Origin: Trichomonas vaginalis G3
Lineage: Eukaryota; Parabasalia; Trichomonadida; Trichomonadidae
Direction: 5' to 3'
Assembly: GCF_026262505.1 (NCBI RefSeq)
Contig: NC_067206.1
Span: 15,372,205 to 15,436,204, forward strand
Length of the DNA stretch: 64,000 bases
A model generated the notes under the pieces. The model was not told where the DNA came from, did not search any database, and saw only the letters and a list, made by a program, of their open reading frames with translations. A program made the position numbers and the translations under genes. Below, piece after piece: positions 10,018 to 19,249 of this stretch (position 1 is its first letter; each line of letters opens with the position of its first letter).

Positions 10018-10097
10018 CTCATTATGTGAATGGAAAACAAATTCACTATAGCCCATCTGAAATGTGGAAGAAACTTCCAATTTGGAAGAGGGGAATG
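10018..10097. repeat. 80-bp direct repeat, left copy (target duplication)
   Basis: Matches 12068-12147 at 79 of 80 positions (difference at 10078). It is part of the integrase coding region that was duplicated when the 10098-12067 element inserted. Confidence 0.85.
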
Positions 10098-10399
10098 GAA
10101 ACAATAAGAATTACCGAAAAAGTGACAAAACATCAAAAACAGGGAGGGGTCTCAATTTTTATTACTTATATTATTTTACAATATTTATATAAATACTCTT
10201 TATAATATATTTTACTATAAAATTATACCTCAAATTCAAATATTTAAAATATTATTTACATAATTATCTCAAAATTATATTTTTATATATTATTTTTCAT
10301 ATGTATAAATCATATAATCTATATCTATGCAAATCTCATCTAAAATTTTTTGAAACAAACCGCTACCATTTTATAATGGTCCATCTTAAATTCATCATA

Positions 10400-10940
10400 A
10401 ATTCTGGTACATGTTAGTACCAGAGTCTTCAAATCTCAAACACTCTGGTACCAACATGTACCAGACGCGAGTTTCCAATGCCCTCGTACGATTTTCTATT
10501 AAGATCTTCTTGAATGAGAAGGTCTTGATAGAAACTCGTACGAGGGCTTCTCTTTTAAATACTCTGGTACCTGCTGGTATCGGAGTCGACTTTACAGCCC
10601 TTTCCCCAATTTTGAAGCTGGGAAAGTTTTCAAGCAATGAAAGGGAAGCTCTCGCTATGAGGTGAAAATCTAGAATTTTTACCTCATAGCGAGTAATCCT
10701 TTGTTAATTGCTTGAAAACTTTCTTCAAATTATCAAAATTTCGAGAAAGTTTCCTTGCTTCAAAGTAGAGATGGAGCCCTTTGAGCCACTGCATATAGGT
10801 CAGTGACTCAAAATACTCCATCTCTACTAGAAATCGCCAAAATTTGGGTCGCAATCTTTGAAATGCGACGCAAGTTTGGGCAATTTCGCGAGGGACTTGC
10901 TCCATTTGGTGCATAGATTCACACTCTATGCACCAGATGG
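10400..10940. repeat. Divergent palindrome chain, family E
   Basis: At least five larger, less perfect palindromes. One has CTGGTACATGTT arms (10404-10464), one CCCTCGTACGA arms (about 10479-10545), one nested pair uses AAGTTTTCAAGCAAT and CTCGCTATGAGGT (about 10622-10725), one AGTAGAGATGGAG (about 10766-10828), and one TGGTGCATAGA (about 10905-10945). Arms carry many matching changes, so the fold is kept better than the sequence. Confidence 0.75.
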
Positions 10941-10949
10941 AACAATTCT

Positions 10950-11410
10950 TTCGCTGACAGCGGGAAACTTTGTCTGAATAGTTTAACATTCAGACAAAGT
11001 TTTCCGCTGTCAGAGAGGGAATGGAAGGGTAAGAGGTATATATTCATAATGTATACCTCTTACTCTTCCATTCCCTCAAGAAAGTTCAAAAACTTGGGTG
11101 CAATCAGAACTGATTGCACCCAAGTTTTTGAACTTTATATAAGGAATTGTTGGCTATGATGTACTGATCATGAATCAGTACATCATAGCCAACAATTCCT
11201 TCGCAAACAGTGGGAAACTTTGTCTGAATAGTTTAACATTCAGACAAAGTTTCCCGCTGTCAGGGAGGGAATTAGAGGGTGGGAGATATATAGATAGACT
11301 ATAAATCTCTCACCCTTTAATTCCCTCAAGAAAGTTCAAAAACTTGGGTGCAATCAGAACTGATTGCACCCAAGTTTTTGAATTTTGTATAAGGAATTGT
11401 TGGCTATGAT
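10950..11410. repeat. Palindrome chain, family B, reversed order (d-g-b-a, twice)
   Basis: Two rounds of the four family-B palindromes in the order opposite to 7695-8075, joined directly to MULE coding sequence at about 11408. The a centre here is the inverse of the one at 7714. The d centre (AGTTTAAC) is the same as at 7915 although the chain is reversed, so individual units have flipped. Confidence 0.9.
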
Positions 11411-11954
11411 GTGGATAGCCGCTGCCAGACCAAATGAATTAACCGTTGTGAATAACGTTTCTGAATCTTTATTTAAAAAGATAAAATATCACGATTTTGG
11501 CTGCGTTAAAAATCAAAGAATTGATGTTTTTGTCAAAAATCTTTTAGAAGAAGTTGCACCCAATTACTTTTATCGTATTAAAAACGATTTACTTCAAACA
11601 GGTTTTATTCCTTCAATTAGAATTCGCGAGCCTCGATTGACAGATTATAAAACAAAATTGAAAAGAGAAGTTCAATCACGTTTATACCAAGTATTAAATT
11701 TTGTTCAGAATCAAGAAGCCAATTTGAATCCATTAAGATTTTTATTGGAAAATGCTGAAGAAAAACTTTCTCAAATAAATGAGAAGATACAAAATTCAAT
11801 TACATATTTAAGATCGTTTGAAATTCCAAATGAATTGTTAGATACGTATATGTTAGAAATTAATGAATTTTGTTATAATTCTCCAGATTATATTTTAGAA
11901 CATTTCGAAGAATTTTTAGAGGATTTCAAAGAAAAGAATAATTTAATAGACTAA
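11408..11954 (+). pseudogene. MULE transposase, C-terminal fragment
   Basis: About 180 codons. PNELTVVNNVSESLFKKIK corresponds to the TNNVSES block of the transposase at 2-1102; an IDVFVKNLLEEVAPNYFYRIK segment follows, as in that protein. The rest is a helical tail. The catalytic Asp region is missing and has been replaced by the palindrome tract; the first codons before about 11408 belong to a palindrome. It cannot encode an active enzyme but marks the element as MULE-derived. Confidence 0.75.
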
Positions 11955-12067
11955 AAAATTTATTATTTTTATATATTGTGAATTTTAAATTGTCACTTTT
12001 TAAGTGTTACTCCCTATTGAAAGTGTCACTTTTTGGGTGTCACTTTTTCGGAAATTCTTATATACTC

Positions 12068-12147
12068 CTCATTATGTGAATGGAAAACAAATTCACTATA
12101 GCCCATCTGAAATGTGGAAGAAACTTCAAATTTGGAAGAGGGGAATG
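12068..12147. repeat. 80-bp direct repeat, right copy
   Basis: Right-hand target duplication of the 10098-12067 element; see 10018-10097. Coding sequence of the integrase resumes here. Confidence 0.85.
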
Positions 12148-12408
12148 CCGGCAAAATGGATTGTGGATGGAGTCTCTCAAGATTTTCTTCCAGGTTCACT
12201 TATGGCCAATGAGATGCCAGAGCTCCAAGGAATCGAAGAAGATGAATGGGAAAAAGAAGGCGAGGAAGTTGAAGAAGAAGAAAATAAGGCGAATCCGGTT
12301 GAAATAGAAGAAGATAGTAATGAAGAAGAATACGAAGTAAATTATGAAGAAGAATATCAAGAAGATTATGAAGACCCTTATGAAGAAGATTATGATGATT
12401 CATTTTAA
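12068..12408 (+). pseudogene. Integrase-element transposase, C-terminal part with acidic tail
   Basis: Resumes at PHYVNGKQIHYSPSEMWKK, the segment that follows rve cores, continues through GMPAKWIVDGVSQDFLPGS, and ends in about 50 residues that are mostly Glu, Asp and Tyr (YEEDYEDPYEEDYDDSF-like). The frame upstream of 12068 belongs to the inserted element. The stop at 12408 is followed within 50 bases by the AAGTGACA blocks and the right terminal repeat. The short element ending at 20763 keeps a shortened version of this tail, which ties the two together. Confidence 0.65.
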
Positions 12409-12496
12409 TATTACGAATAAAATGTCACTTTTCTATTTTTGACACGTAAAGTTGTCACTTTTCTGTCAAACGGTTTTTATCGTTTTCGTATATAAC

Positions 12497-12919
12497 ATTA
12501 TGATTCAAATTCAACAATCACCTAGTCTCAAGGTGCATTAAGGTGTCTTCCTATATCTATGAGTATCCGTTACTGTAGCTTCTTAATTAATTCGGCCCAA
12601 TGCTCTCTTTGATTTCATAAATTAAGTTTTATTTGATCTGCTTATTAACTTGCAATAAATTAGAGTAAAATCTGAAATGTACTTCAATAACTTAATGGAT
12701 TATACATTAATAATATAGAGAGACTTACCACTTTCGGACATACTAACAAAATGCTAATAAAGGCATAGAGAGATACAAAAATTAAAATTTTTGTCATGAA
12801 AGAAGCTATTCAACTCTTACAGGTATGAATATGGATCAATCATTTGTACATATATTCTTATATTCATATAAGAAGCTGAACTTATGGATTCTAGGTTCTA
12901 ATTCCTATTCATTATAAGA
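12497..12919. other. Spacer, nothing recognised
   Basis: Between the right end of the integrase element and the Polinton remnant. No frame, palindrome or terminal-repeat signature was found. Confidence 0.5.
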
Positions 12920-12928
12920 AGTTAGTAT

Positions 12929-12975
12929 CCATAACTTCGGTACCAAGGGTCTACGCCCCTCGGAACCAAAATTAT
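12929..12975. repeat. Polinton P0 tip hairpin
   Basis: Outer arms ATAACTTC / AAAATTAT and inner arms GGTACC / GGAACC with a CAAGGG / CCCCTC top can pair imperfectly. It occupies the same place relative to the tip as the hairpins at 21256-21304 (A) and 46295-46338 (B), with different sequence. Confidence 0.55.
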
Positions 12976-13015
12976 TGAATTTGACAAAAACCGTTTGACA
13001 AGTAAAATACATTTG

Positions 13016-13400
13016 ACATTTACAAAAAATAAAAAAATAATTTTTAAAAAATAAACTTAAAAATTAACGTTAAAATTTTTGACACTTCACAAAATAAAAA
13101 ATAATTTTTAAAAAATAAACTTTAAAAAATTAACGTTAAATTTTTTTATTTATTTTTTTATCATAGATTTTAACACCCAGAGTTGTTGTATGCTAAGATC
13201 AGTCATAATGTAAACCTCTCAATTTTATTGTCGTGGGAAGTATCTCAATTCCTTCAAAAAAATTGAAAAACTATTTAATTTTAAAAATATAATACTTTTA
13301 ATTAGTTAATTAATTGGAGATATTTTTAAAAAATCACTTTTGATAATACTTTTGAGAACTTTAATTAAAAAAATATATTCAAAAATATCCAGGATATCAA
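13016..13400. other. AT-rich P0 interior with a doubled segment
   Basis: A stretch of about 70 bases (AAAAAATAAACTTAAAAATT-like, each followed by AACGTTAAA) occurs twice in a row at about 13025-13145. The rest shows no gene. Confidence 0.5.
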
Positions 13401-13720
13401 GAGGGAATTGTTCCTTATGAGGTATACATCATAACTATATACCTCATAAGGAACAATTCCCTCCTTAAAATGAGAAAACTTGTTCGAAATTGTTTATCAT
13501 TTCGAACAAGTTTCTCGTTTTTAATAGGAAACTAAAGGCTATGAGGCACTGATTATATATTAGTGCCTCATAGCCTTTAGTTCCTAATAGATAGCTGGGG
13601 AACTTTCTCCAAATGATAAGTTATTCAGAGAAAGTTTCCCAGCTATCAAGAGGGAATTGTTCCTTATGAGGTATATAGTTATGATGTATACCTCATAAGG
13701 AACAATTCCCTCCTTAAAAT
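13401..13720. repeat. Palindrome chain, family C (order a-b-c-d-a')
   Basis: Five palindromes. Arms: GAGGGAATTGTTCC (13401-13463), GAGAAACTTGTTCG (13471-13517, one arm with an extra A), AGGAACTAAAGGC (about 13527-13588), AGCTGGGAAACTTTC (about 13591-13647), then the first again (about 13650-13712). The centre of the last unit is the exact inverse of the centre of the first, although the arms are the same. Confidence 0.9.
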
Positions 13721-13877
13721 CGTAGACATTTTTATACTTATTAATCAACCATTCAAAATCATATTCCTCTGAAAAGTTATTTTATTAAAAATTTAGAATT
13801 TTAATAAATATAGAGTTTGAATTTCATACAATACCTATATATTTTCAATAATGGAATTTGAAAACCATTCTCAAAAG

Positions 13878-15047
13878 TGTTGGGCATGAAAAATAGCGTG
13901 ACTTCACTTTTGACAAAAAGTGACACTATTTCTGATGGTTTTGTCATTTATTTGTCAGATTTATAAATGGATAATAATGCTGTAAATCAGATATTAATTA
14001 AAAATATTTAAGATTTATGTTCGAATTGAAAAGCAAAATGATATTTTTTTTAATTGAAAAACGTTAATATCTGATATTTTGAAGTTTTTAATATTTGTTA
14101 GTATCTTAAATTATTGAATGCATACGTTTTTTATGTTCTCAATTTTAAAAAAATTGTGAAGAATTTAGTTTTTTGGAGATGGATGTTTAATATTTGTGAG
14201 TGAGAATGCAAGCAGGAGTTTGGTACTTTAAGGCTAGGTTGAGATAGATTTCCCATTATATTATCTGTGAATATATTGTTTGAAAATTCAAGATATAAAA
14301 ATATATTATCAAAAAATTTTATATTTTTAAATACAATAGGGTGGAAGTATAGTACGATGAGATAGCAATGATATATTTTATAATGGGAGGTAATCTGAAG
14401 ATAAGTAGCAAATTTTATGCGATTTTGATTGGGAGTTGGAGGGTGTGAGTACTATAGCATGTAATAGTATCTCACACCCTCCAATTCTTCCTATGGCGCC
14501 GAAAATTTTTGGTGAAATGCGACGACATTTCACCAAAAATTTTCGGCGCCATATAGAGAACTATAGTCTGCGAGGTACTGATTCTATCTATGTACCTCGC
14601 AGACCATAGTTCTCAGCCAAAATGGCTAAAAATTTCGGAAATTCGAAATAATTTTTTTTGAGAAAAAATTAACCGTTTAACATTGCCAAAAATCTAAAAA
14701 ACTCACAATTTTTTAAATTGATAACCCTCAAACTGTTTCCAATCAATAATTTGAGAGTCTATATGACAATGTAAAAGTTAAAACATTCAAGTATTTAAGT
14801 ATTTCTTTAAAATATTAAGTTTTTTATTTTTCCAATAAAATTCTAATATCAAATATTTTTATTTAACGATTAATTTTATTTATATTTTTATAGTTTTTTT
14901 AAGAAAAAATATTGTTAGGGTTTTATGGATTTTCAATTAATATACAAGATAATTCATGAATGTATATATTTCCAAGTTTTTAAGGATGCAACACTTTACA
15001 TTTGTAAACTGTCAAAAATGAAGTCACGCTATTTTTCATGCATTACA
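13878..15047. mobile_element. 15-bp-TSD palindromic element, third copy
   Basis: Left tip TGTTGGGCATGAAAAATAG, right tip inverse TGTAATGCATGAAAAATAG. Exact 15-bp flanks AACCATTCTCAAAAG at 13863-13877 and 15048-15062. It shares the GCATGAAAA tip core with the copies at 7375 and 21113, but its interior carries family-H palindromes instead of family B. No gene. Confidence 0.9.
14437..14632. repeat. Palindrome chain, family H, reversed order (H1-H4-H3-H2)
   Basis: Same units as at 1530-1834 but in the opposite order; the last unit is truncated after its first arm. It lies inside the 13878-15047 element. Confidence 0.9.
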
Positions 15048-15062
15048 AACCATTCTCAAAAG

Positions 15063-15622
15063 TTCTCAGAAAACCTTTTTTTTCATTAATTTTAAGAAAT
15101 CTGAGTATTAAATTAACTGATAAATTCGTTTGACACTACTTTAATTTTTAAATTCAAAAAATTATATGTGCTTCTTAAAATGACTCAAAAAAATGTATTA
15201 TAAAATAATATATAATATTAAAAATCCCACAACATTTTTTACTTTACATAATCGTACTTCCTCGACGATTAATTTCCACTCAATTTCTATCGTTGACCGA
15301 ACTTAGCATGCAACAGAGTAAAAAATATTTTTTTAAAATAAATTAACTCAAAAATTTTTTAATTTCTGTATATACTAAATTTTTCATAAATGATAAAATT
15401 AATTTTACGGTATATCTAACCCGATATCTAACCTCATTTCTAACCTTGTGAATTTTCAACAGTAAATATGCTGGCATGATTCAGGAATGTCATCGCTGCT
15501 GTCTTCAAACTCTTATATAGATTCATACCATAAACGAGCTTCACGGGAGATGAGAAGTAATGAAACAATAATTAATAATTTATTAGTAAAATTCATTTTA
15601 TATAAAAATAAAATTTATTATT
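15063..15622. other. P0 interior, gene-free
   Basis: AT-rich stretch between the nested element and the first recognisable P0 gene. A short forward frame at 15487-15702 overlaps a conserved minus-strand gene and is not supported. Confidence 0.5.
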
Positions 15623-15865
15623 TCATGAATCTCGATTATCTGATTTTTCGAATTCTTCTAACTTCTTCTTCAGTTCTGCTATATTATCTTCATATAATTT
15701 AATCTTTCTCAAAATACCATTTTTATCTAATGGCTGCTTAATTTTTCTAAATTGAACTCTACCATCTTTCATTTGATGAACATAAAAACCTTCTGGAATA
15801 GTTCCTGATTTAATGTATTCAACTAAAAACTTTTGTTTTGTTGCTTCAGTAATTTTAGTACTCAT
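15623..15865 (-). CDS. Small conserved Polinton protein (P0 copy), KDGR-RK-PL motif
   Basis: 80 residues, starting MSTKITEATKQKF. Homologous along its whole length to the proteins at 21935-22177 (A) and 46930-47166 (B). It contains FYVHQMKDGRVQF followed by RKIKQPL, a probable beta-hairpin, then a heptad-like helix (KIKLYEDNIAELKKKLEEFEK) that could form a coiled coil. Function unknown. In A and B it stands in the capsid-gene cluster, so a structural or assembly role is possible. The frame is whole even though the element is not. Confidence 0.7.
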   Translation of the reverse strand: MSTKITEATKQKFLVEYIKSGTIPEGFYVHQMKDGRVQFRKIKQPLDKNGILRKIKLYEDNIAELKKKLEEFEKSDNRDS

Positions 15866-15914
15866 TTTATTAAAAGTAAAAAATAAAAAATATTTTTAAA
15901 ATTAACTTTATTTT

Positions 15915-16127
15915 TTATCGTCGTCTTTTCCTTAATTCCTGCGGATCAACTAGGTCGGTTGAAGGTCTATTACTTTCTTTATAGTGTTTATAAAGTTTAT
16001 AAGCCGCCATATGATAAGGATAATTAAACCATAAATACGCTTTACCTAAAGTTTTCAATCGATTATATAAATCATTATTGTTAGGCGTTTCAGGTGGTGC
16101 AGGGTATTCGAGAACATCTCTAACCAT
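15915..16127 (-). CDS. Small Polinton protein of unknown function (P0 only)
   Basis: 70 residues, MVRDVLEYPAPPETP at the start, aromatic middle (KAYLWFNYPYHMAAYKLYKHY), basic end (ELRKRRR). No homologue is recognised in Polintons A or B. It sits four bases after the upstream coding region at 16132 in the same direction, so it is probably part of one transcription unit. The basic tail could bind nucleic acid, which is inference only. Confidence 0.5.
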   Translation of the reverse strand: MVRDVLEYPAPPETPNNNDLYNRLKTLGKAYLWFNYPYHMAAYKLYKHYKESNRPSTDLVDPQELRKRRR

Positions 16128-16131
16128 TTAA

Positions 16132-16639
16132 TTACTTTAAAACTCTTGGTTTCTTTTTAGTTTTTAACAGTTTCTTTGCTTTTGCGATTTTAGCTAAAAT
16201 ATATCTTCGACCGTAATGGAACCAATTCGAACCTCCTGTTTTAGGGTCAAAAGGTCTTCCATAACCGCCAGGGTCATATGGTGCGACTGCAGTTACTGGC
16301 TGGCGCAGGTGCTGAATTAATCGGCGGCGCCTCAATTGGTGGATATTCTGGCTGTTTCTCCTTTTCTTTAAGTGAATTTAATTTAAACTCTTCACCATTC
16401 AACTGACCTTTAAAATCTTTTAGCTGCTTAGATATTTCATTATCTTCACCTAAAAGGTTTTGCGACTGGTCAGCAACCCAGTTACCTAATTTCTTTAACT
16501 TTTCAGATTTTAATTTTCTGGCAGCAGCTCCCACAAGCATTCCAGCATTATTTTTTAAAGCTTTTGATACAGCTCCACCAGTTAAACCGTCAATAGCTTT
16601 ATAACCTCCATACAAAGCTGATAGTGTTGAAAATACCAT
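16132..16639 (-). pseudogene. pVI-like/basic capsid protein of P0, broken
   Basis: Corresponds to the protein at 42413-42928 in Polinton A: Ala/Gly-rich N-terminal part with GLTGGAVSKAL, a Lys-rich middle, a Pro-rich linker, and a GGSNWFHYGRR segment near the basic C-terminus. LTGGA fits the (M/I/L)xGGx consensus of adenovirus-type maturation proteases, as does MSGGR in A. The overall layout (amphipathic start, GG site, basic tail) is reminiscent of adenovirus minor core/cement proteins, but homology is not shown. The region is broken, with about one break. Confidence 0.55.
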
Positions 16640-16840
16640 TTAATGCTTATTAAAATCATTTCTCATAATGATTAACTCATAAAATTTTTCATCGGAGCTA
16701 AACGTTAATGAAACTCTGACTTTTTCACCACTGAACCTCTTTATTAGTTCATTAATTCTATCAATTATATTAGCACACTCACTTACATCATCAATGATAG
16801 TAATATCATCACAAATTATTTTTACATTTAACGACGTCAT
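16640..16840 (-). CDS. Small conserved Polinton protein (P0 copy)
   Basis: 66 residues, homologous to 42188-42412 of Polinton A (pattern DDITIIDDVSECANI then RVSLTFSSDEKFYELIIMR). Its stop lies directly against the start of the next gene, as in A, where the pair is also adjacent; this conserves gene order between P0 and A. It lacks the GC-rich insert that the A copy carries in the middle. Function unknown. A short beta-rich protein next to capsid genes. Confidence 0.7.
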   Translation of the reverse strand: MTSLNVKIICDDITIIDDVSECANIIDRINELIKRFSGEKVRVSLTFSSDEKFYELIIMRNDFNKH

Positions 16841-16867
16841 TTATTACAAATTAATTTCTTCTATTCT

Positions 16868-17146
16868 TTAAATAATTAATAAAAGACCTAATATGTGTGA
16901 GTGGTTCGCGGTTCCTTTCCTGTGTCGGGCTTGTTTGAATCGGTGTAGATTTTTCAGACCTGTTGGAATAAGATCAGCCCCGGCAGTTGAATTAATCGGT
17001 GTTCTATATAAATTTCTATATAAATATGGTCCCACTACAGCACCCGCAGCTAATAAAAGACCTACAGGAATTACAATTCTATTATAGTTCCGCAGTTTAG
17101 GGTCTTCATCAAAACTAGCCCATGCGCTTTCAGTCGTTGAACTCAT
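16868..17146 (-). CDS. Small membrane-anchored Polinton protein
   Basis: 92 residues. A hydrophilic start (MSSTTESAWASFDEDPK) leads to one membrane segment at about residues 26-43 (VIPVGLLLAAGAVVGPYLY), then a polar tail. The layout (MSS-rich start, single TM, long tail) parallels the 146-residue protein at 22227-22667 in A, but sequence identity is weak. The C-terminal end may not be original. Possibly a virion or host-membrane protein; not a recognised family. Confidence 0.45.
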   Translation of the reverse strand: MSSTTESAWASFDEDPKLRNYNRIVIPVGLLLAAGAVVGPYLYRNLYRTPINSTAGADLIPTGLKNLHRFKQARHRKGTANHSHILGLLLII

Positions 17147-17163
17147 TTATATATAATTAAATT

Positions 17164-17271
17164 TTAATAAGCGATTAATATGAGTTCGATAATAATACTA
17201 TCTTTTCTGTCATCAGGAAGGACAATATCTTTTAGGCTCGATGGTTCAACTAATTTTACCGTAGGTTGAAT
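17164..17271 (-). pseudogene. Penton-like protein, C-terminal scrap of P0
   Basis: Reads KLVEPSSLKDIVLPDD, then SIIIELILIAY and stop. It matches the end of the 41306-42187 protein (LVEPSSMKDVVLPKD, LIIEMILIAY). The rest of the gene is missing because P0 stops here against the pogo-like element. Confidence 0.75.
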
Positions 17272-17444
17272 AGCCCGAGACCAATTTCAAAGGTCGTGTA
17301 CCAATAAAAATTTTGAATCAATTTACACAACGTGCCCATTTTACTCACTCAATATTTGAGAAAATAATTCAATTTTGAGAAGAATGGTCCTCTGCGTTTT
17401 GAGTGAGTGACGAAAAAAAATTCAGAAAAATTGAATGAGTTTTT

Positions 17445-17993
17445 ATGGCCATGAACCAAATTTGTGAAGTTCCCGTTTTAAAAAAAATGCAACCAAGAAC
17501 ACGAATTCCCGAGTTTGCAGAATTAGAAAACTATAAAAATCTTGGGCTATTGACCCAGATGCAACTCGATTTACTCTATCGAAGAGTAAATGGCGAGTCT
17601 TATCAAAAAATACGGAATGTTTACTCAATTTCAAAGACGACAGTAGCACGTGCAATCATGTGCACTGCTACTTGTCGTTGATGGACAAAAGGTCAGTCAG
17701 GGGGTGGTATGACCCTTTTGTCACTACCAGATGAAATGCAGTTCAAAAAACTTGTTCAAGAGATGGCAGACGACTTGAACTGTATTACAACATCAATGGC
17801 CATTGCTGTCTGTACAGAATTACAAAATAGGAGATTAAAATTTGCGGCGCGGGTTCTAATCGCTGCAAGATGCCCGCATCTTCTAGCGAAGCTCGATGAT
17901 TACTGCCCATCGCCATCCCGTGGCTGGCTTAATCATATCGCCACAAGATTGTCAATTCGGATTGTGAGCTCCCAAACTATTGATATGCTCTGA
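17445..17993 (+). pseudogene. pogo-like transposase, N-terminal DNA-binding part
   Basis: Two consecutive frames. The first (17445-17681) starts MAMNQICEVPVLKKMQPR and contains LDLLYRRVNGESYQKIRNVY followed by SISKTTVARAI, a good helix-turn-helix (CENP-B/pogo type). The second (17709-17993) continues with helical sequence (KKLVQEMADDLNCITTSMA; AARVLIAARCPHLLAKL) resembling the second DNA-binding helix bundle. A stop and a frame change separate them. Together they would bind the transposon ends. They precede the catalytic part by under 100 bases. Confidence 0.6.
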
Positions 17994-18079
17994 CGCTCTA
18001 CCTGTGACGCAAACCATATTCGCCAATTTTTCCTCTCCAAGCATAGATACTTTGCCCGCAGAAGAAGTTTATTGCGAAT

Positions 18080-18733
18080 ATGGATGAGACAATGCTCTAT
18101 TCCAAACGTCGCTATAAAGTTCTTACTGCTGGCCGGAATCGCCCAGTTCGCGCTGAAAAGTTTCAGTTTCCACATCTTACAGGGGTCTGTACCATCTTTG
18201 CAGATGGTACAACTATGAAGCCAATGGTGATACTTCCACAAAAGAAGACCCTTGATGCGGAATTGGAAGATCTGGACGCTTTTTTTGTTCGCTCCGAGAG
18301 TGGATGGATGAACAAATACCTTTTTATGGTATACTGTATCATGTTCATCTGCAAAGTACAGGAGAAAAGGTCTCAAATGAATGTGTTTGATGCCCAGGTA
18401 CCTTTTCTCCTAATTGTAGATGGTCATCCATCCAGGCTCTCTTTCTTGGCCGTTCGCCTCTTGAGCGCCTTCAATATCGAGCTTCTTGTTCTCCCAGGCC
18501 ATACATCTCATATCTTACAACCTCTTGATGTTGGGATTTTTTCTCCCTTGAAGGCCCAATTCAAGAAGTTGTTTGATATGGCGACTATCCGGTACGATCA
18601 GCAAGGGCAGATGGTGATCAATTATGTATGGAACGCCAGAGAACTGCGCTATATCATGGTTCGCAGCTTCCTTGATGCATGTAGTGTGTCTTGCACAGCT
18701 ACAAACATCGAAAATGCTTTTAAAGCAACATGA
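18080..18733 (+). pseudogene. DDE_1 (pogo-type) transposase catalytic domain
   Basis: 217 codons. MDETMLYSKRRYK contains the first catalytic Asp; LLIVDGHPSRLSF the second; HILQPLDVGIFSPLK the third. This is the DDD arrangement of pogo-like DDE_1 nucleases, including the LQPLD signature. The domain itself is uninterrupted, but the N- and C-terminal parts of the protein lie in other frames, so the gene is scored as broken. It would catalyse cut-and-paste transposition. Class assignment is firm. Confidence 0.85.
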
Positions 18734-18742
18734 ATCTATCCA

Positions 18743-19205
18743 TTGGATATGAACAAACCTCTTGCTTCCAGATACATTGTAGCAAATGGAGTTCCTCCTG
18801 CAAGGCCCAATTTTGTCAACGACAAAGTCCTTACAGATCCAAATGTGATGATGCAAGTCTTCCAAATGGAATATGGACGCCCCATGCAGCAACAGGATTG
18901 GTATTTCAATCTGTTTGTGGCTATGCAATCTGTTTTGGCCTGGAATGGAGCATATGGCCAGGTTCTTAGTCGTGAGTTACATCTCCTTTATCCTACTGCA
19001 GGTGGATTTCAAAAAATCCAATTAAAATGATATAAAGCTGAGGAGCTCCAGGGTGAAGAGGAATTGATGAAGAAAAGAAGCAGCTGCATGATGAAGAGAG
19101 GAAGCACCTTGATCAGGAAAGGAAGCATCTTGATGAAGAGAGGAAGCATCTTGATCAAGAGAGGAAGCACCTTGATGAAGAGAGGAAGCTGCATGATGGA
19201 TGCAT
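18743..19205 (+). pseudogene. pogo-like transposase, C-terminal part with coiled-coil repeats
   Basis: A frame at 18743-19030 (MDMNKPLASRYIVANGVPP) continues the protein. From about 19060 the DNA holds an imperfect 24-bp repeat encoding LDEERKH and LDQERKH octads, a strongly charged coiled coil, ending near 19200. Such Glu/Arg/Lys tails occur in some DDE_1 proteins and may serve oligomerisation. Frame changes separate the two parts. Confidence 0.5.
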
Positions 19206-19249
19206 GATGGAGTGAGGAAGCATCTTGATGAAGAGAGGAAGCGTAAGAA

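Larger units (their letters stand above)
10098..12067. mobile_element. MULE-end element with 80-bp TSD and a transposase fragment
   Basis: Ends read GA, eight variable bases, AGAATT, one base, CCGAAAAAGTGACA at 10098, and the inverse at 12067. It contains a long palindrome tract (about 10400-11410) and then the C-terminal part of a MULE transposase (11408-11954). It therefore looks like an internally replaced derivative of the MULE family at the window's left edge. Flanking direct repeats are 80 bp, almost the same length as the 81 bp of the 4485-6112 element. Confidence 0.85.
6521..12496 (+). mobile_element. TIR-bounded rve-integrase DNA transposon, with two nested insertions
   Basis: Left end CTTATATACGAAAA at 6521; right end is the inverse, GTTATATACGAAAA, at 12496. 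Both have TTTGACAG and AAGTGACA blocks a little further in. Flanks are ATTATT and ATTATG, a 5-of-6 match to a 6-bp duplication. It encodes a transposase with an rve-type catalytic core and an acidic C-terminus. It is interrupted by a 15-bp-TSD element (7375-8383) and an 80-bp-TSD element (10098-12067). The 1.45-kb element at 19312-20763 has the same ends and the same acidic 3' tail and looks like a deletion derivative. No LTR, reverse transcriptase or capsid gene is seen, so it is treated as a plain DNA transposon. Confidence 0.75.
12920..17275 (-). mobile_element. Polinton/Maverick remnant P0 (old, incomplete)
   Basis: Begins with AGTTAGTATCCATAACTTCG, which matches the tips of Polintons A and B, and has the same terminal hairpin. 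Six small minus-strand genes or fragments homologous or similar to Polinton A/B genes lie at 15623-17271. Only one end is present; the polymerase, integrase and major capsid genes are absent. It is interrupted by palindromic sequence at 13401-13720 and by a 15-bp-TSD element at 13878-15047. Its proteins are clearly more diverged than A is from B, so it is the oldest Polinton here. It is broken, with several breaks. Confidence 0.8.

Noticed and set aside
17933-18928. Minus-strand frames over the pogo-like gene
   Set aside because: Antisense of the DDE_1 transposase, which has clear catalytic motifs on the plus strand.
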